A DNA stretch of 33,075 nt from an uncultured Acidobacteriia bacterium (GTDB taxonomy: Bacteria; Acidobacteriota; Terriglobia; Bryobacterales; Bryobacteraceae): positions 1-33,075 of the forward strand of contig CAIYDY010000453.1 of the NCBI GenBank assembly GCA_903925015.1. Direction: 5' to 3'. The position numbers were made by a program, and so were the translations under genes. Below the pieces are notes generated by a model, which did no database searches, was not told the origin of the DNA, and saw only the letters and a list, made by a program, of their open reading frames with translations. Numbering within the stretch: position 1 is the first letter of the stretch; each line of letters starts with the position of its first letter. Positions 23,719-32,084 of the stretch are shown here, piece by piece.

Positions 23719-24732
23719 ATGGCCACAGTCATGCAGATTCTTACCACTACCGTGGGTTCCTACCCGATTCCCGATTGGCTTGCGGCGCTGCCGAGCGAGC
23801 AGGCCCGTGAGGACGCGACGCGCGTTGTCTTCGATATCCAGCGGCGGGCGGGTATCGACCTGCCAACGGACGGGGAATTGTACCGGTTCGACGTGAACCA
23901 CCCCGATACGAACGGGATGATCGAGTATTTTGTGCGCCCGATGGCGGGTGTCCGCACGCAATTGGGACGGAGCGATTGCGAGGCTTTCGCGAAGTTGGAG
24001 GCGATGCGGTTCCGCCGCAAGCCGTCCGTGGCTGTGGTGGGCGAGCTGGGAGAAGGCGGACTGAACCTCCTGACGGACTGCGAACTGGCCGCGAGATGCG
24101 CCGGCGGGGCGTTCAAGTTCACCGTGACCAGCCCGTACATGCTGTCGCGCACCATGCTGGATTTGCACTACGGGAATTTTGAAGCCCTGACGATGGCCGT
24201 AGCCGGCGTACTGGCGGATCAGGTCCGGGGACTGCCCTGCGACTGCCTGCAGGTGGACGAGGCCAATATTCCGGGCAATCCCGATGACGCGCCGTTGGCG
24301 GCACGCGCCATCAACACGGTTCTGGATGCGGTTACATCGAAAAATAGAGCCGTCCACCTTTGTTTCGGGAACTACGGCGGGCAAACGATCCAGAAGGGTG
24401 AATGGGCCCGGTTGACGTGGTTCCTGAACGAACTGCATGCGGACCATGTGGTGTTGGAACTGGCCAGGCGTCCGGCGGCGGAGCTGGAGGCTCTGAAGGA
24501 TGTGGATGCGAGGATCAAGCTGGGGATCGGCGTGGTGGACGTGAAGGACAACCACGTGGAGACGGCGGAGGAGATCGCGCGGCGGATCGAGGCGGTGGAA
24601 AAGGTGGCGGGTGCGGGCCGCGTGGGCTGGATCCATCCCGATTGCGGCTTCTGGATGCTGAAGCGGAGTGTGGCGGACCGGAAAATCGCGGCGCTGGCGC
24701 AGGGGCGGGATTTGTATTTGGGAATCCGGTAG
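23719..24732 (+). CDS. Cobalamin-independent methionine synthase, C-terminal-domain type
   Basis: 337 residues, corresponding to the catalytic C-terminal barrel of MetE without its N-terminal half. The zinc ligands are all present: H213 and C215 (VHLCFGNYGG), E247 (VVLELARR) and C309 (HPDCGFWML). TTTVGSYPIP at the start and the QVDEANI strand are family hallmarks. Full-length MetE methylates homocysteine with methyltetrahydrofolate. Single-domain relatives may use other methyl donors, so the exact donor is uncertain. ATG 23719 was chosen; ATG 23731 is possible. It ends eight bases before the HemW gene. The neighbouring divergent msrA also concerns methionine, but a functional link is only suggested. 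Confidence 0.85.
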   Translation: MATVMQILTTTVGSYPIPDWLAALPSEQAREDATRVVFDIQRRAGIDLPTDGELYRFDVNHPDTNGMIEYFVRPMAGVRTQLGRSDCEAFAKLEAMRFRRKPSVAVVGELGEGGLNLLTDCELAARCAGGAFKFTVTSPYMLSRTMLDLHYGNFEALTMAVAGVLADQVRGLPCDCLQVDEANIPGNPDDAPLAARAINTVLDAVTSKNRAVHLCFGNYGGQTIQKGEWARLTWFLNELHADHVVLELARRPAAELEALKDVDARIKLGIGVVDVKDNHVETAEEIARRIEAVEKVAGAGRVGWIHPDCGFWMLKRSVADRKIAALAQGRDLYLGIR

Positions 24733-24740
24733 CAACCCGG

Positions 24741-25835
24741 ATGGCTGGCATCTACATTTCCTGGCCGTTCTGCGCCCAGAAGTGCACCTACTGCAATTTC
24801 GCCTCGGGGGTGCAGCCGAAGGGGCTGGAATCCGAGTACTCGGCGGCGTTGGCGGCTGAAATCGCCGCTACGGACTGGGCCTTGACGCCGGATACGGTCT
24901 ACATCGGCGGCGGCACCCCGTCAGCCATTCCTGCGTCGGATTTCGGGGGATTGCTGGAAGGCATCCCCGGAAGGCCGTGGGCTGAGGCGACGCTGGAGGC
25001 GGCACCGGGGTCCTTGACGCCGGAGAAGATCGCTGCGTGGACAGGGGCCGGGATCAACCGGGTGAGTCTGGGGGTGCAGTCGTTCATCCGGGGGGAGTTG
25101 GCCCGGACGGGGCGGAAGCATGACGCGGAGACCGTCCGTGGCGACGTGGCGATGCTGCGGGCGGGGGGGATCGCCAATTTCAATCTGGATCTGATCGCGG
25201 GGTTGCCGGGACAGACCGCGTCGTCGTGGCGGGAATCGCTGGAGGCCGTGGTGGCCTTGGACCCGCCGCATGTCTCGGTGTACATGTTGGAGGTGGACGA
25301 GGATAGCCGGCTGGGGTCCGAGATTATCCTGGGGGGCAAGCGGTACGGGGCGTTCGATGTGCCTTCGGAGGACGCGGTGGCGGGGTTCTACGAATCGGCG
25401 GTTGCGTACTTGGCTGGGTGCGGGATTGAGCGGTATGAGATCTCGAATTTCGCGCGGCCCGGGGCTGAATCGCTGCACAACCTGAAATATTGGCGTAGGG
25501 AACCGTATGTGGGTTTGGGGTCGGATGCGCATTCGTTCGACGGGGTGAAGCGGTGGCGGAATCCGGAGATGGCTGTCGACTACGTGGCCCGGTGGCACCG
25601 GGGCGGGGTCGGCAGGGAGGAGGAAACGGCGGCGGAACCGGTGGAGGAGAAGTTTTTTGTCGGGCTGCGGTTGGCGGAGGGCGTCGAGGCAAATGCGTCC
25701 GACTGGGAACGGTTCGGGGACGTGTTCCAGCGGTTTTTGGAGTCGGGGATTCTGGTCCGGGATGGAGACCGGCTGCGGCTGAGCGCGCGGGGTGTGATGG
25801 TGTCGAACGAGGTGTTCCAGGAGTTTGTGGGGTAG
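24741..25835 (+). CDS. hemW: HemW-like radical SAM protein (coproporphyrinogen III oxidase-like)
   Basis: 364 residues. The CX3CX2C cluster motif is CAQKCTYCNF (C11, C15, C18), directly after the IYISWPF strand. YIGGGTPS, RVSLGVQSF, NFNLDLIAGLPGQT and ERYEISNFARPG follow in the order seen in HemW. HemW binds heme and helps transfer it to target proteins. It is often misannotated as the anaerobic coproporphyrinogen oxidase HemN, which is longer at the N-terminus. The absence of the HemN-specific N-terminal extension and the short length favour HemW. It is the second gene after the MetE-like gene, and its stop codon lies at the foot of a strong terminator. Confidence 0.88.
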   Translation: MAGIYISWPFCAQKCTYCNFASGVQPKGLESEYSAALAAEIAATDWALTPDTVYIGGGTPSAIPASDFGGLLEGIPGRPWAEATLEAAPGSLTPEKIAAWTGAGINRVSLGVQSFIRGELARTGRKHDAETVRGDVAMLRAGGIANFNLDLIAGLPGQTASSWRESLEAVVALDPPHVSVYMLEVDEDSRLGSEIILGGKRYGAFDVPSEDAVAGFYESAVAYLAGCGIERYEISNFARPGAESLHNLKYWRREPYVGLGSDAHSFDGVKRWRNPEMAVDYVARWHRGGVGREEETAAEPVEEKFFVGLRLAEGVEANASDWERFGDVFQRFLESGILVRDGDRLRLSARGVMVSNEVFQEFVG

Positions 25836-25867
25836 CCTCCCTGGCCGCGAATGCCGCCAGGGAGGCT
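25834..25867. terminator. Bidirectional hairpin terminator
   Basis: A perfect 12-base stem, AGCCTCCCTGGC (25834-25845) with GCCAGGGAGGCT (25856-25867), and a 10-base loop. It overlaps the hemW stop and precedes the stop of the convergent PEP-CTERM gene, so it probably ends both transcripts. No long T-run follows. Confidence 0.8.
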
Positions 25868-25882
25868 GTCTGAAGTGGATTG

Positions 25883-26479
25883 CTAGTGCCGTTGCAAGCC
25901 TCGATGTGCCGCTTGTCGGCGCACAAAGGCCGACACGAGGACGCCCGTGGCGAGCAGGAGCCAGCTGGAGGGCTCCGGCGCTCCGGAGGAGCCCGAGGAG
26001 GTTCCAGCACTGCTCGCAGTGATCGTGCCGCCCGTACCGGTGGTGTAGACGAAGTACAGGTTCTGCTGCCCGGAGGTATTGTCGTCGCGACGCTCGAAGG
26101 CATAAGTCACCGCGATAGTGCCACCAGCGTCCGTCGGCCTGCTTGCCAGGAAGATTCCAATTGATTCATCCTGGTTGCCGGAGAAGTAGTCGTAGAAATA
26201 GAGATTGTTGCCCGCGAAAAGGCCGAGTGGGGCGGCGTAGTGCTGACCTGCACTGACGCTTCCGCTTGTGGTGGTGAAAGAAGCCTGGGTGAAACTGTCT
26301 CCTTGGGAGAAGATGCCCGGACCGTCTGCGTCATAAACAAAGCTGCCCGTGAGGGTTCCGCCGTCGTTAAAGGTTGCACCGGACATCGTCCACAGGAGGG
26401 GGCCGGCATTGAGAGTGGCGACTTGACCCATGATGAATAGCAGGGCGGGCGCGAGAAGGATTCGTTTTGTGATCTGCAT
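25883..26479 (-). CDS. PEP-CTERM sorted exported protein
   Basis: 198 residues from ATG 26479, which has AGAGGT at a good distance; a frame five codons longer to 26494 lacks one. The signal peptide is MQITKRILLAPALLFIMGQV, cleaved near LNAG. A beta-rich central domain has aromatic strands (NLYFYDYFSGN, NLYFVYTTGTGG), followed by a Ser/Thr/Gly-rich linker. The tail is GAPEPSSWLLLATGVLVSAF then VRRQ, a PEP-CTERM signal. A surface or matrix role is inferred; the domain is not recognised. It lies 82 bases downstream of the ABC permease gene and may have its own promoter. Confidence 0.85.
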   Translation of the reverse strand: MQITKRILLAPALLFIMGQVATLNAGPLLWTMSGATFNDGGTLTGSFVYDADGPGIFSQGDSFTQASFTTTSGSVSAGQHYAAPLGLFAGNNLYFYDYFSGNQDESIGIFLASRPTDAGGTIAVTYAFERRDDNTSGQQNLYFVYTTGTGGTITASSAGTSSGSSGAPEPSSWLLLATGVLVSAFVRRQAAHRGLQRH

Positions 26480-26561
26480 GTTTGACCTCTGCATTGCTTA
26501 GCGGAAGCGAGGTCGAAAACCGGACACGGGTTGGACAGATTTTTTCGCGGCTGACCGGAAT

Positions 26562-28079
26562 TCATCGGCCAGCGGGCTGGGGCGGGGTCTTCAGGGTGTA
26601 TTCCGATTCGAGGAAAACCCTTTCCACCATCCGGTACAGAAGCAATATCGCTGCTGCCACAAGCCACGGCGCCAGATTGGGGAAGGCGAGTCCGAGCCAA
26701 GCGCTTGTCAGGCCCAGAACATCGAAACGGTTGGGCGAGAGGTTGGCCGAGGCGAGGGCGAGCCATCCGATGGCGGCGACCGAGATGATCGTCCAACGGT
26801 GGGTTCGGCGGAGGCGGCTCCAGGCAGTCAAGAAGAGCACCCAGGTGGATGCAACGGCCATGAGGCAAAGGAACAGCGTGTCCAGAAGGCGGATGCGGGA
26901 GGACAGGCCCCGGCCGTTCGCGAACTCGGCGTGGCGCAATTGCCATTGGAGGAAACGGTCGGAGTTGTTGCAACCCGACGAAAAGGGATTGTAAACAGGC
27001 AGTCCGAGCAGGGTGGAGACTGGGGGTCGGTAGGTTTCCCCCCACGGGGCGCGGATTTCGGGGTTGGAGTTGGATGGGGCGGGCCGCCAAAGGTCGAACG
27101 GGACCGCGACGTCGGCCTGGCCGCAGGAAGTTTCCACCAGCCGGACGACGGGCATGCGGGATTTCTGGAAGGAGACAACCCAGTGGCCGGCCAGAAGCGC
27201 CAGGATTGCCGGCCCGAGCACCGCAAGGAGCAGGGGTCGGCGCGGCACCGGCAGCGACTGGATCCAAAGTGATCTCGGGAGGGCTGCAATCACGGCGAAA
27301 CCGGTCATGATGGCGGGGAAATATCCGGGCTGGCTTGCGCCCTGGGTAAACAGAATCGGGAGCCACATCAGGTATTGCCAGCCGTAGATGGACCGGAGAA
27401 CGGGCAGGAATGGCGTGATCCGGCGGGGCAATATGGCTGGGGCTCCTCCGGGGGATGTCGACGTCCGCTGCAAACGTGGCTGGTGGATCAGTGCCGCGGG
27501 GGCAAGGAACCAGCCGACGGAAACAATGGCGGCGGCGCACAGGATGCTGCCCAGAAGAATGAGGTCTGCTGTCGCCGGCGGTTGACGACGGAGCCAGATT
27601 TCCAGCAGCATCGAGGGTCCGATCTGGATTCCACAGACCAGTGAAATGATCCATTTTGGGAAGCCGGGCCTGTGGAGGTGCCATGCCTGCAAAGCCAGAT
27701 AGGGCAGGATTCCCACGAGAAGTGTACAGTTGGCTGCCTGGAATCCGGGGAGGGTGGAATCCGTCAGGACCAGCAGCGCAAAGCCGAGGATCAGCCCCCA
27801 ACAGACAACGAGGGTTCCCATCACGTTGATGACGCGCGCAAGGTAGAGGGCCCGGATTGGTACGGGTAGGACCGCGATGAGCGGGTCGCATGTCCACTGC
27901 TTCGCCATCCCGAGGAGGCCGGCGAGGGGGACGATCGGGAGAAATATGCCCCAGATGAAAATTTCCTGCCGTATCTGCTTCGGCCCCCCAAGAATGAGGC
28001 AAACGTACGCCGCAGGGATCAGGATGAGCGGCAGCCACTTGAGTGACGGCCGCTCCAGCCGCAGAATCTGGGCGATCAC
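26562..28079 (-). CDS. ABC transporter membrane protein
   Basis: About 505 residues from GTG 28079, whose codon overlaps the ATPase stop (GTGA). A longer frame runs to 28136 but lies inside the ATPase gene. There are around ten hydrophobic segments in two blocks, separated by a non-membrane stretch (about residues 320-400, with PFDLWRPAPSNSNPEIRAPW) that would lie outside the membrane. It is not closely similar to a named permease that I recognise. Its role is assigned from the upstream ATPase and GntR genes, an arrangement like the ytrA-type operons that respond to cell-wall stress. Substrate unknown. Confidence 0.75.
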   Translation of the reverse strand: MIAQILRLERPSLKWLPLILIPAAYVCLILGGPKQIRQEIFIWGIFLPIVPLAGLLGMAKQWTCDPLIAVLPVPIRALYLARVINVMGTLVVCWGLILGFALLVLTDSTLPGFQAANCTLLVGILPYLALQAWHLHRPGFPKWIISLVCGIQIGPSMLLEIWLRRQPPATADLILLGSILCAAAIVSVGWFLAPAALIHQPRLQRTSTSPGGAPAILPRRITPFLPVLRSIYGWQYLMWLPILFTQGASQPGYFPAIMTGFAVIAALPRSLWIQSLPVPRRPLLLAVLGPAILALLAGHWVVSFQKSRMPVVRLVETSCGQADVAVPFDLWRPAPSNSNPEIRAPWGETYRPPVSTLLGLPVYNPFSSGCNNSDRFLQWQLRHAEFANGRGLSSRIRLLDTLFLCLMAVASTWVLFLTAWSRLRRTHRWTIISVAAIGWLALASANLSPNRFDVLGLTSAWLGLAFPNLAPWLVAAAILLLYRMVERVFLESEYTLKTPPQPAGR

Positions 28080-28978
28080 GACCTGCCTCCTCCCACCAGT
28101 TCGATGAACAGCTCCTCCAGCGGCACGGGCAGGCACTGGAATTCGTTCGGCCCCAAGCCGGTCGCAGCCATGATCCGGGTCCGCACGTCGGTTTCGCTGC
28201 CGACGATGACGGCGTGGAAGTTGTCGAACATCGTGCGGGCTCGGAGGCAGCCCGGCAGGTTCGAAAGATTCCGGATGGTTGTGGCGGTGGAGGACACCAC
28301 CGCGACGAAGATGTTTTCACGGAGCTCGGCAACCTGGCGGTCGAGGAGAATCGCCGCGTCGTCAAGCAGAACCACGCGGCCGCCGATGCGCTCAATATCG
28401 CCCATGTGGTGGGACGAGAACAGGATCGCCGTCCCTTCGCGATTGAGGAGTTGGATGGAGGCTTCGAGAAAGTCGCGGCGGGCGGCGGGGTCGAGTCCCC
28501 CGGCGGGTTCGTCGAGGATCAGGAGTTCCGGACGGTGGCAGATGGCGCAGAGCAGGGCGACTTCTCGTGCCTGGCCCTTGCTGAGTTTGCCGATCTTGGA
28601 GCCCTTGGGCAGGGAGAAACGGTCGAGGAGACTGCGCTCCAGCTCCGCGTCCCATTGCGGGAACAGGTAGCGGTGGAATTCGATGAGTTCGGCGATGGTG
28701 GAGCCGGACGGCAGCACCTGGTCCTCGGCGACGTAGCCGACACGCTTCTTCACGGCGATCGGGTCGCCGGTGGGGGAGAGGCCGAATAGACGCACTTCCC
28801 CGCCCTCCGGGTAAAGCATTCCCATCGCGAGGCGGATCAGGGTTGTCTTGCCCGCGCCGTTGCGGCCGATGAGGCCGAGGACTTCACCGGGCTCCATCGA
28901 CCAGTTGATGCGGTCGAGGACCGGCTGGCCGGCTTTGTAGGATCTGGAAACGTTGGAGAATTCGAGGACAGGCTTCAT
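28076..28978 (-). CDS. ABC transporter ATP-binding protein
   Basis: 300 residues with a complete nucleotide-binding domain: Walker A GRNGAGKTT (about residues 38-46), Q-loop region GYVAEDQVLP, signature LSKGQAREVAL, Walker B LLILDEPAGGLD, and switch His in FSSHHM. The C-terminal 90 residues form a small extra domain. It drives the membrane protein encoded next, with which it overlaps by four bases. It also overlaps the upstream GntR gene by four bases (ATGA). Confidence 0.95.
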   Translation of the reverse strand: MKPVLEFSNVSRSYKAGQPVLDRINWSMEPGEVLGLIGRNGAGKTTLIRLAMGMLYPEGGEVRLFGLSPTGDPIAVKKRVGYVAEDQVLPSGSTIAELIEFHRYLFPQWDAELERSLLDRFSLPKGSKIGKLSKGQAREVALLCAICHRPELLILDEPAGGLDPAARRDFLEASIQLLNREGTAILFSSHHMGDIERIGGRVVLLDDAAILLDRQVAELRENIFVAVVSSTATTIRNLSNLPGCLRARTMFDNFHAVIVGSETDVRTRIMAATGLGPNEFQCLPVPLEELFIELVGGGRS

Positions 28979-29367
28979 GGTTCCACCTTTTCGATTTGTT
29001 CCGTGTGGGCTTGCCGAAGGATCGAGACCGCGTCTTCCAAGCCGAGTCCGGCCTGGCGGGAGAGGTCGAGGAAAGTCGTGGCCGCTGCCTTCAGGCGCTC
29101 CCGTTGCTCGAGCGGAGTGCGGCCGGGAGGTTCGGCGCTTACGAAGGTTCCGCGCCCGCGCTGGGTTTCGATGTAGCCGAGCGATTCGAGTTCGTCGTAG
29201 GCCTTCTTGACCGTGAGCGGGGCCACCACCAGTTGTTCGGCCAGTTCACGGTGGGAGCGGAGCTTTTCGCCCGGCGCGAGGCGGCCCTGGAGTATGGCCT
29301 CCTCAATCTGCCGCAGGATCTGGCGGTAGATGGGGAGGTCGGACGATGCATGGATTGCGATATGCAC
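28975..29367 (-). CDS. GntR-family (YtrA subfamily) repressor of the ABC operon
   Basis: 130 residues from a GTG start. The winged helix is clear: DLPIYRQILRQIEEAILQGR, GEKLRSHRELAEQLVVAPLT, and LGYIETQRGRGTFVS. The C-terminal part is only about 55 residues, as in YtrA-type members that lack a large ligand domain. It heads a three-gene operon with the ATPase and membrane protein and probably represses it. A perfect 18-base palindrome ends three bases before its start codon. Confidence 0.92.
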   Translation of the reverse strand: MHIAIHASSDLPIYRQILRQIEEAILQGRLAPGEKLRSHRELAEQLVVAPLTVKKAYDELESLGYIETQRGRGTFVSAEPPGRTPLEQRERLKAAATTFLDLSRQAGLGLEDAVSILRQAHTEQIEKVEP

Positions 29368-29370
29368 TTG

Positions 29371-29406
29371 TAGTGATATATATCACTAGCGCACTATGCG
29401 CGTCAA
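29371..29406 (-). promoter_or_regulatory. Promoter and GntR operator
   Basis: The perfect palindrome TAGTGATATATATCACTA (29371-29388) contains the likely -10 TATATA (29382-29377). A -35-like TTGACG (29406-29401) lies 18 bases further upstream. The predicted transcription start would fall at or next to the GTG at 29367, suggesting a leaderless message. A repressor bound to the palindrome would cover both the -10 and the start. Confidence 0.7.
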
Positions 29407-29426
29407 GGCCATTTCGTGCGGGGGTT

Positions 29427-30671
29427 TCAGGGGCGCAGGAGGGGTTTCAGGAGTGGTAGGAGCCGCTCGCGGAACTTGCCAAAGGAGAAGTAGCCGTGGA
29501 CGCGCTCGTATCCTGCCGCTCCGAAGCGGGCCCGGAGGTCGGGGTCCTGCAGGAGCCTGCTGATGCGGTCCACGATTTGCGCTCGGTTGCTCTGGTCGAC
29601 GAGGAAGCCAGTTGTGCCGTCGACCACCACCTCGCGGCTGGCGTCGGTGGAGGAGGCGATGCAGGGGAGGCTGCGCTTCATGGCTTCGAGGTAGACGAGG
29701 CCGAAGCCTTCGCCGTTGGATGGCATGGCGAAAACTGCGGCGCGGCGGTAGATTTCGTCGAGCGTGGCGTCGTTCACCCATTCGGCAAAGAGAATGGCGT
29801 CGCCGCAGCCGGAGTTCGTGGCCAGTTGCTTGAGGCGGGGGACGTCGTCGCCCCGGCCCACTACGACCAGTTTGGCGGCGGGAACATGGGCTTGGATCGC
29901 GGGCCAGGCACCGATGAGCTGCTCGTGGCCTTTGTGGCCTTCGGCGGCAACCATGCGTCCGACGATGAGGACGTAGTCGCGGCCGAGGCGGTTGAGAACG
30001 TTTTCGTCCAGCGGTTCCGAAGGCGCGGAGACGGGAAGATCAGCACCCGAGCCGCGCGAACCCAACTCGTAGGATCCGGAACCAGCTTCGGCGCGGCTGG
30101 ACGGGTGCGGTTCCTGGAGAACATCCTCTTCGGGACGGAGTCCGAGATGGCAGACGTCGATGCGGCGGGTGATTCCGGGATTGATTTCCAGCGTGCGCTC
30201 GACCGTGAAGTGGGAATTGGCGATGAGGACCGAGGCTTGGTTGAGGGTGCGGAGCTGGAGTGGGCTGAGTTCGCGCCAGACTTCGAGGCTGTGGAGGAAC
30301 ACGCCGTAGGGGCGTCGGACCGGGCCGGGGATCAGGCCCTGGATGCTGGCCGGGCCGACGTGGTCGAAGAAGAGCCAGTCGAAATTGCCGGAGGCTTGGC
30401 CCACGAGGAGGCGGGCGGCGAACTTCAGGCGGTCAACCGGGGATGCGGTGGTGGCGTTGGGGCGAAACAATTGGACCACTTGGGGCGGCGGACCCGATAA
30501 ATCCTGCATGACCCGCAGAATCATGGACGACACGCGGGCGATGCCGCCGTCGCCGGGTCGCTGGTGGATGGTGCAGAGTGCGGGGCTGGACACTCGTCCC
30601 AGTATCGCGCGTGTCGGGGTGCGCGGCCCACCGAGACAGACAATAAGCTGGACGTAATACTTCGATCCCAT
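29427..30671 (-). CDS. Family 4 glycosyltransferase
   Basis: Up to 414 residues with a two-Rossmann GT-B fold. An N-terminal GDGGIARVS loop is followed by the C-terminal donor-binding half: VLIVGRMVAAEGHKGHEQLI, AKLVVVGRGDD, FAEWVNDATLDEIYRRA, and EGFGLVYLEAM with its conserved Glu pair. It would transfer a sugar from a nucleotide-sugar to an envelope glycan; the substrate is unknown. The start is uncertain: ATG 30671 gives an unusual first 26 residues and no ribosome site, while GTG 30593 begins just before the first strand and has GGGA upstream. A charged insert (about residues 180-220) separates the two domains. It is transcribed alone. Confidence 0.85.
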   Translation of the reverse strand: MGSKYYVQLIVCLGGPRTPTRAILGRVSSPALCTIHQRPGDGGIARVSSMILRVMQDLSGPPPQVVQLFRPNATTASPVDRLKFAARLLVGQASGNFDWLFFDHVGPASIQGLIPGPVRRPYGVFLHSLEVWRELSPLQLRTLNQASVLIANSHFTVERTLEINPGITRRIDVCHLGLRPEEDVLQEPHPSSRAEAGSGSYELGSRGSGADLPVSAPSEPLDENVLNRLGRDYVLIVGRMVAAEGHKGHEQLIGAWPAIQAHVPAAKLVVVGRGDDVPRLKQLATNSGCGDAILFAEWVNDATLDEIYRRAAVFAMPSNGEGFGLVYLEAMKRSLPCIASSTDASREVVVDGTTGFLVDQSNRAQIVDRISRLLQDPDLRARFGAAGYERVHGYFSFGKFRERLLPLLKPLLRP

Positions 30672-30684
30672 TTATGATGAAGGT

Positions 30685-30860
30685 GTGCCCGTCGAAGTGG
30701 AGTTTACCGATGAGTTCGCAGACTGGTGGAGCGGTCTCACATCGGTGAGCAGGATTCAGTGCGCGATCATGTCGAACTGTTTCGCCAGTTTGGCGTAGCA
30801 CTTGGATGCCCTTATTCGTCCGGCCTGACGCGTCCCGGTGGTGTCCGCGAAACTGTGTAA
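30685..30860 (+). pseudogene. RelE/HigB-like toxin fragment, frameshifted and truncated
   Basis: The plus strand reads VPVEVEFTDEFADWWSGLT in one frame, then in another DSVRDHVELFRQFGVALGCP followed by YSSGLT, ending at TAA 30858-30860. These match the first strand and helices of phage-Gp49/HigB-type RelE toxins, whose usual form has EVEFTDEF, a Val-rich helix and GxxLGxPYxxxL. The frame change and loss of the second half, which holds the RNase residues, show it is dead. No cognate XRE antitoxin follows. Confidence 0.55.
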
Positions 30861-30916
30861 ACGTCTTCGGGTCTAACTTGCTTTTGGTTGGGCGTGTGCA
30901 GAGTTTTGTGTAAACG
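30854..30916. mobile_element. Possible insertion-sequence end remnant
   Basis: TGTGTAAACG occurs twice in direct orientation (30854-30863 and 30907-30916). The second copy sits in CAGAGTTTTGTGTAAACG, which resembles the terminal repeats of IS256-family elements as I remember them. It lies exactly between a broken HigB and a broken HEPN gene. No transposase is present. Confidence 0.25.
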
Positions 30917-30920
30917 CGGT

Positions 30921-31166
30921 TCAAGATTCATGGAAGGGGTTTGCCTTAGGTTCGGCCAACCGCTTCGATCCGGTCACCCCAGCGGATGGTGAATTGCTGC
31001 GGAATGTCGGGGCTTGGTGCGATGCGAGGCTTTTTTCAGCCGCCTGCTGGCAGTGGAATCCGACGATTTCGTCGGTCACGTTCTCCAAATCCATCACGGC
31101 GTCCACCAATGCAAGGTCTTCAAGGGCGTTGTGGAGGAGCAATCGCGCCTGTTCATGCCGTTTCAT
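30921..31166 (-). pseudogene. HEPN-domain toxin, truncated
   Basis: The first 50 residues match the N-terminal half of MNT-associated HEPN proteins (EQARLLLHNALEDLALV, then IVGFHCQQAAEKSL). After EKSL the sequence no longer follows the family. The C-terminal half, which normally holds the RNase Rx4-6H motif, is absent. It starts six bases after the MNT antitoxin stop, the normal gene order for such pairs. The truncated product should have no RNase activity. Confidence 0.65.
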
Positions 31167-31172
31167 ACAGCA

Positions 31173-31517
31173 TCAGGCTTCGTAGAGAACCAAACCGTCG
31201 GTCGCAGCCTCGTAGTACACGTTCCCGGGTGTATCCCGCCAGTAATCGAACCTATCCTCGCTAACGACGAGCACGTCAATTGGAACCTCGAAGGCGCGCA
31301 GCAATCGTCTCAAGCGAACCATTTCCTTGTGCCGGTCGGCAGGGGCTGCCTCGACCACCATCAAATCGAAATCGCTGTCCACGCCCGCATCCCCCCGCGA
31401 TTGCGACCCAAATAGGATCACGCGCCTAGGCCGGGCTGCATCCACGATGACGTCGGCCATCTTCGATGCGATTTGCCTAGCTTGGGCAAGAGATGCCTGG
31501 CTCATTGGGGGTCCCAT
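31173..31517 (-). CDS. MNT-type minimal nucleotidyltransferase antitoxin
   Basis: 114 residues (110 if ATG 31505 is used). The nucleotidyltransferase motif is intact: ILFGSQSRGDAGVDSDFDLM, that is GSx(n)DxD with both metal-binding aspartates. A later acidic strand, VPIDVLVVS, supplies the third. In MNT/HEPN modules this protein neutralises the HEPN RNase by attaching nucleotides to it. Its partner here is truncated, so it is an orphan antitoxin or may act on another HEPN protein such as the one encoded about 160 bases upstream. Confidence 0.85.
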   Translation of the reverse strand: MGPPMSQASLAQARQIASKMADVIVDAARPRRVILFGSQSRGDAGVDSDFDLMVVEAAPADRHKEMVRLRRLLRAFEVPIDVLVVSEDRFDYWRDTPGNVYYEAATDGLVLYEA

Positions 31518-31679
31518 CCCAGTATATCGATCTCCGCTATCGCCACCTACGGCTAGGAGCGGGTGCGGTTGTCGATGCCGCAGACATCCAGTTGACCAAC
31601 AGCTTGGACGAGTTGTTTGTCAGCGTCAGCTAGGTGACGCTCCTCTGGCAATTCCCGGTCGAGTTCGGAAATTCTTCCG

Positions 31680-32084
31680 TCATCTCAAAGGCGGCGGCTC
31701 AAGTCGGTTGGCTACCCGAGCAAGGAGGACTTCGAACTCACGGGTCTCCTCAAGCTGGCGCTGGACTTGCCAACGGATATCGCCCGACATGTCACCGTAG
31801 TAGTCGGCTTCGATCCGTCGCGCATGCAGGGTAGTACCAATTTCCCCCAATGCCGCGACTTGGGGATCCGGGTAGGACGAATACCACTGCCACATCCGGC
31901 GGTGGACGCCGAGTCTCGACGGCGCATTCGGGTTGTATCCGAGTTTCCGGCCTTCGGCGAGAGCCTCGTTGTACGCGTAGTAGTAGGCACGTCCGACGGC
32001 GGTTCTCTGGTCGGCTTCACTGTGGGCTCCAGCGTGCCGGAGACGGTGGGCGAGAAGTAGGAACTCCCGCCAATCAAAGGCCAT
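31680..32084 (-). CDS. HEPN-superfamily protein of an overlapping gene pair
   Basis: About 134 residues from ATG 32084 (MAFDWREFLLLAHRLRHAGA); a frame to 32117 is longer but overlaps the partner more. It is all-helical, with the HEPN features EADQRTAVGRAYYYAYNEAL in the first half, GVHRRMWQWY in the middle and LHARRIEADYYGDM in the second, corresponding to the conserved Arg-containing C-terminal motif of this group. HEPN proteins of this layout are often RNase toxins or RNA-binding proteins. The ATG lies 11 bases inside the upstream partner gene, so the two are coupled. Activity is inferred, not shown. Confidence 0.65.
   Translation of the reverse strand: MAFDWREFLLLAHRLRHAGAHSEADQRTAVGRAYYYAYNEALAEGRKLGYNPNAPSRLGVHRRMWQWYSSYPDPQVAALGEIGTTLHARRIEADYYGDMSGDIRWQVQRQLEETREFEVLLARVANRLEPPPLR

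Noticed and set aside
31521-31633. Plus-strand fragment reading YIDLRYRHLRLGAGAVVDAA and ending at a stop near 31633
   Set aside because: Too short, without a start codon or known family; possibly another remnant but not supportable.
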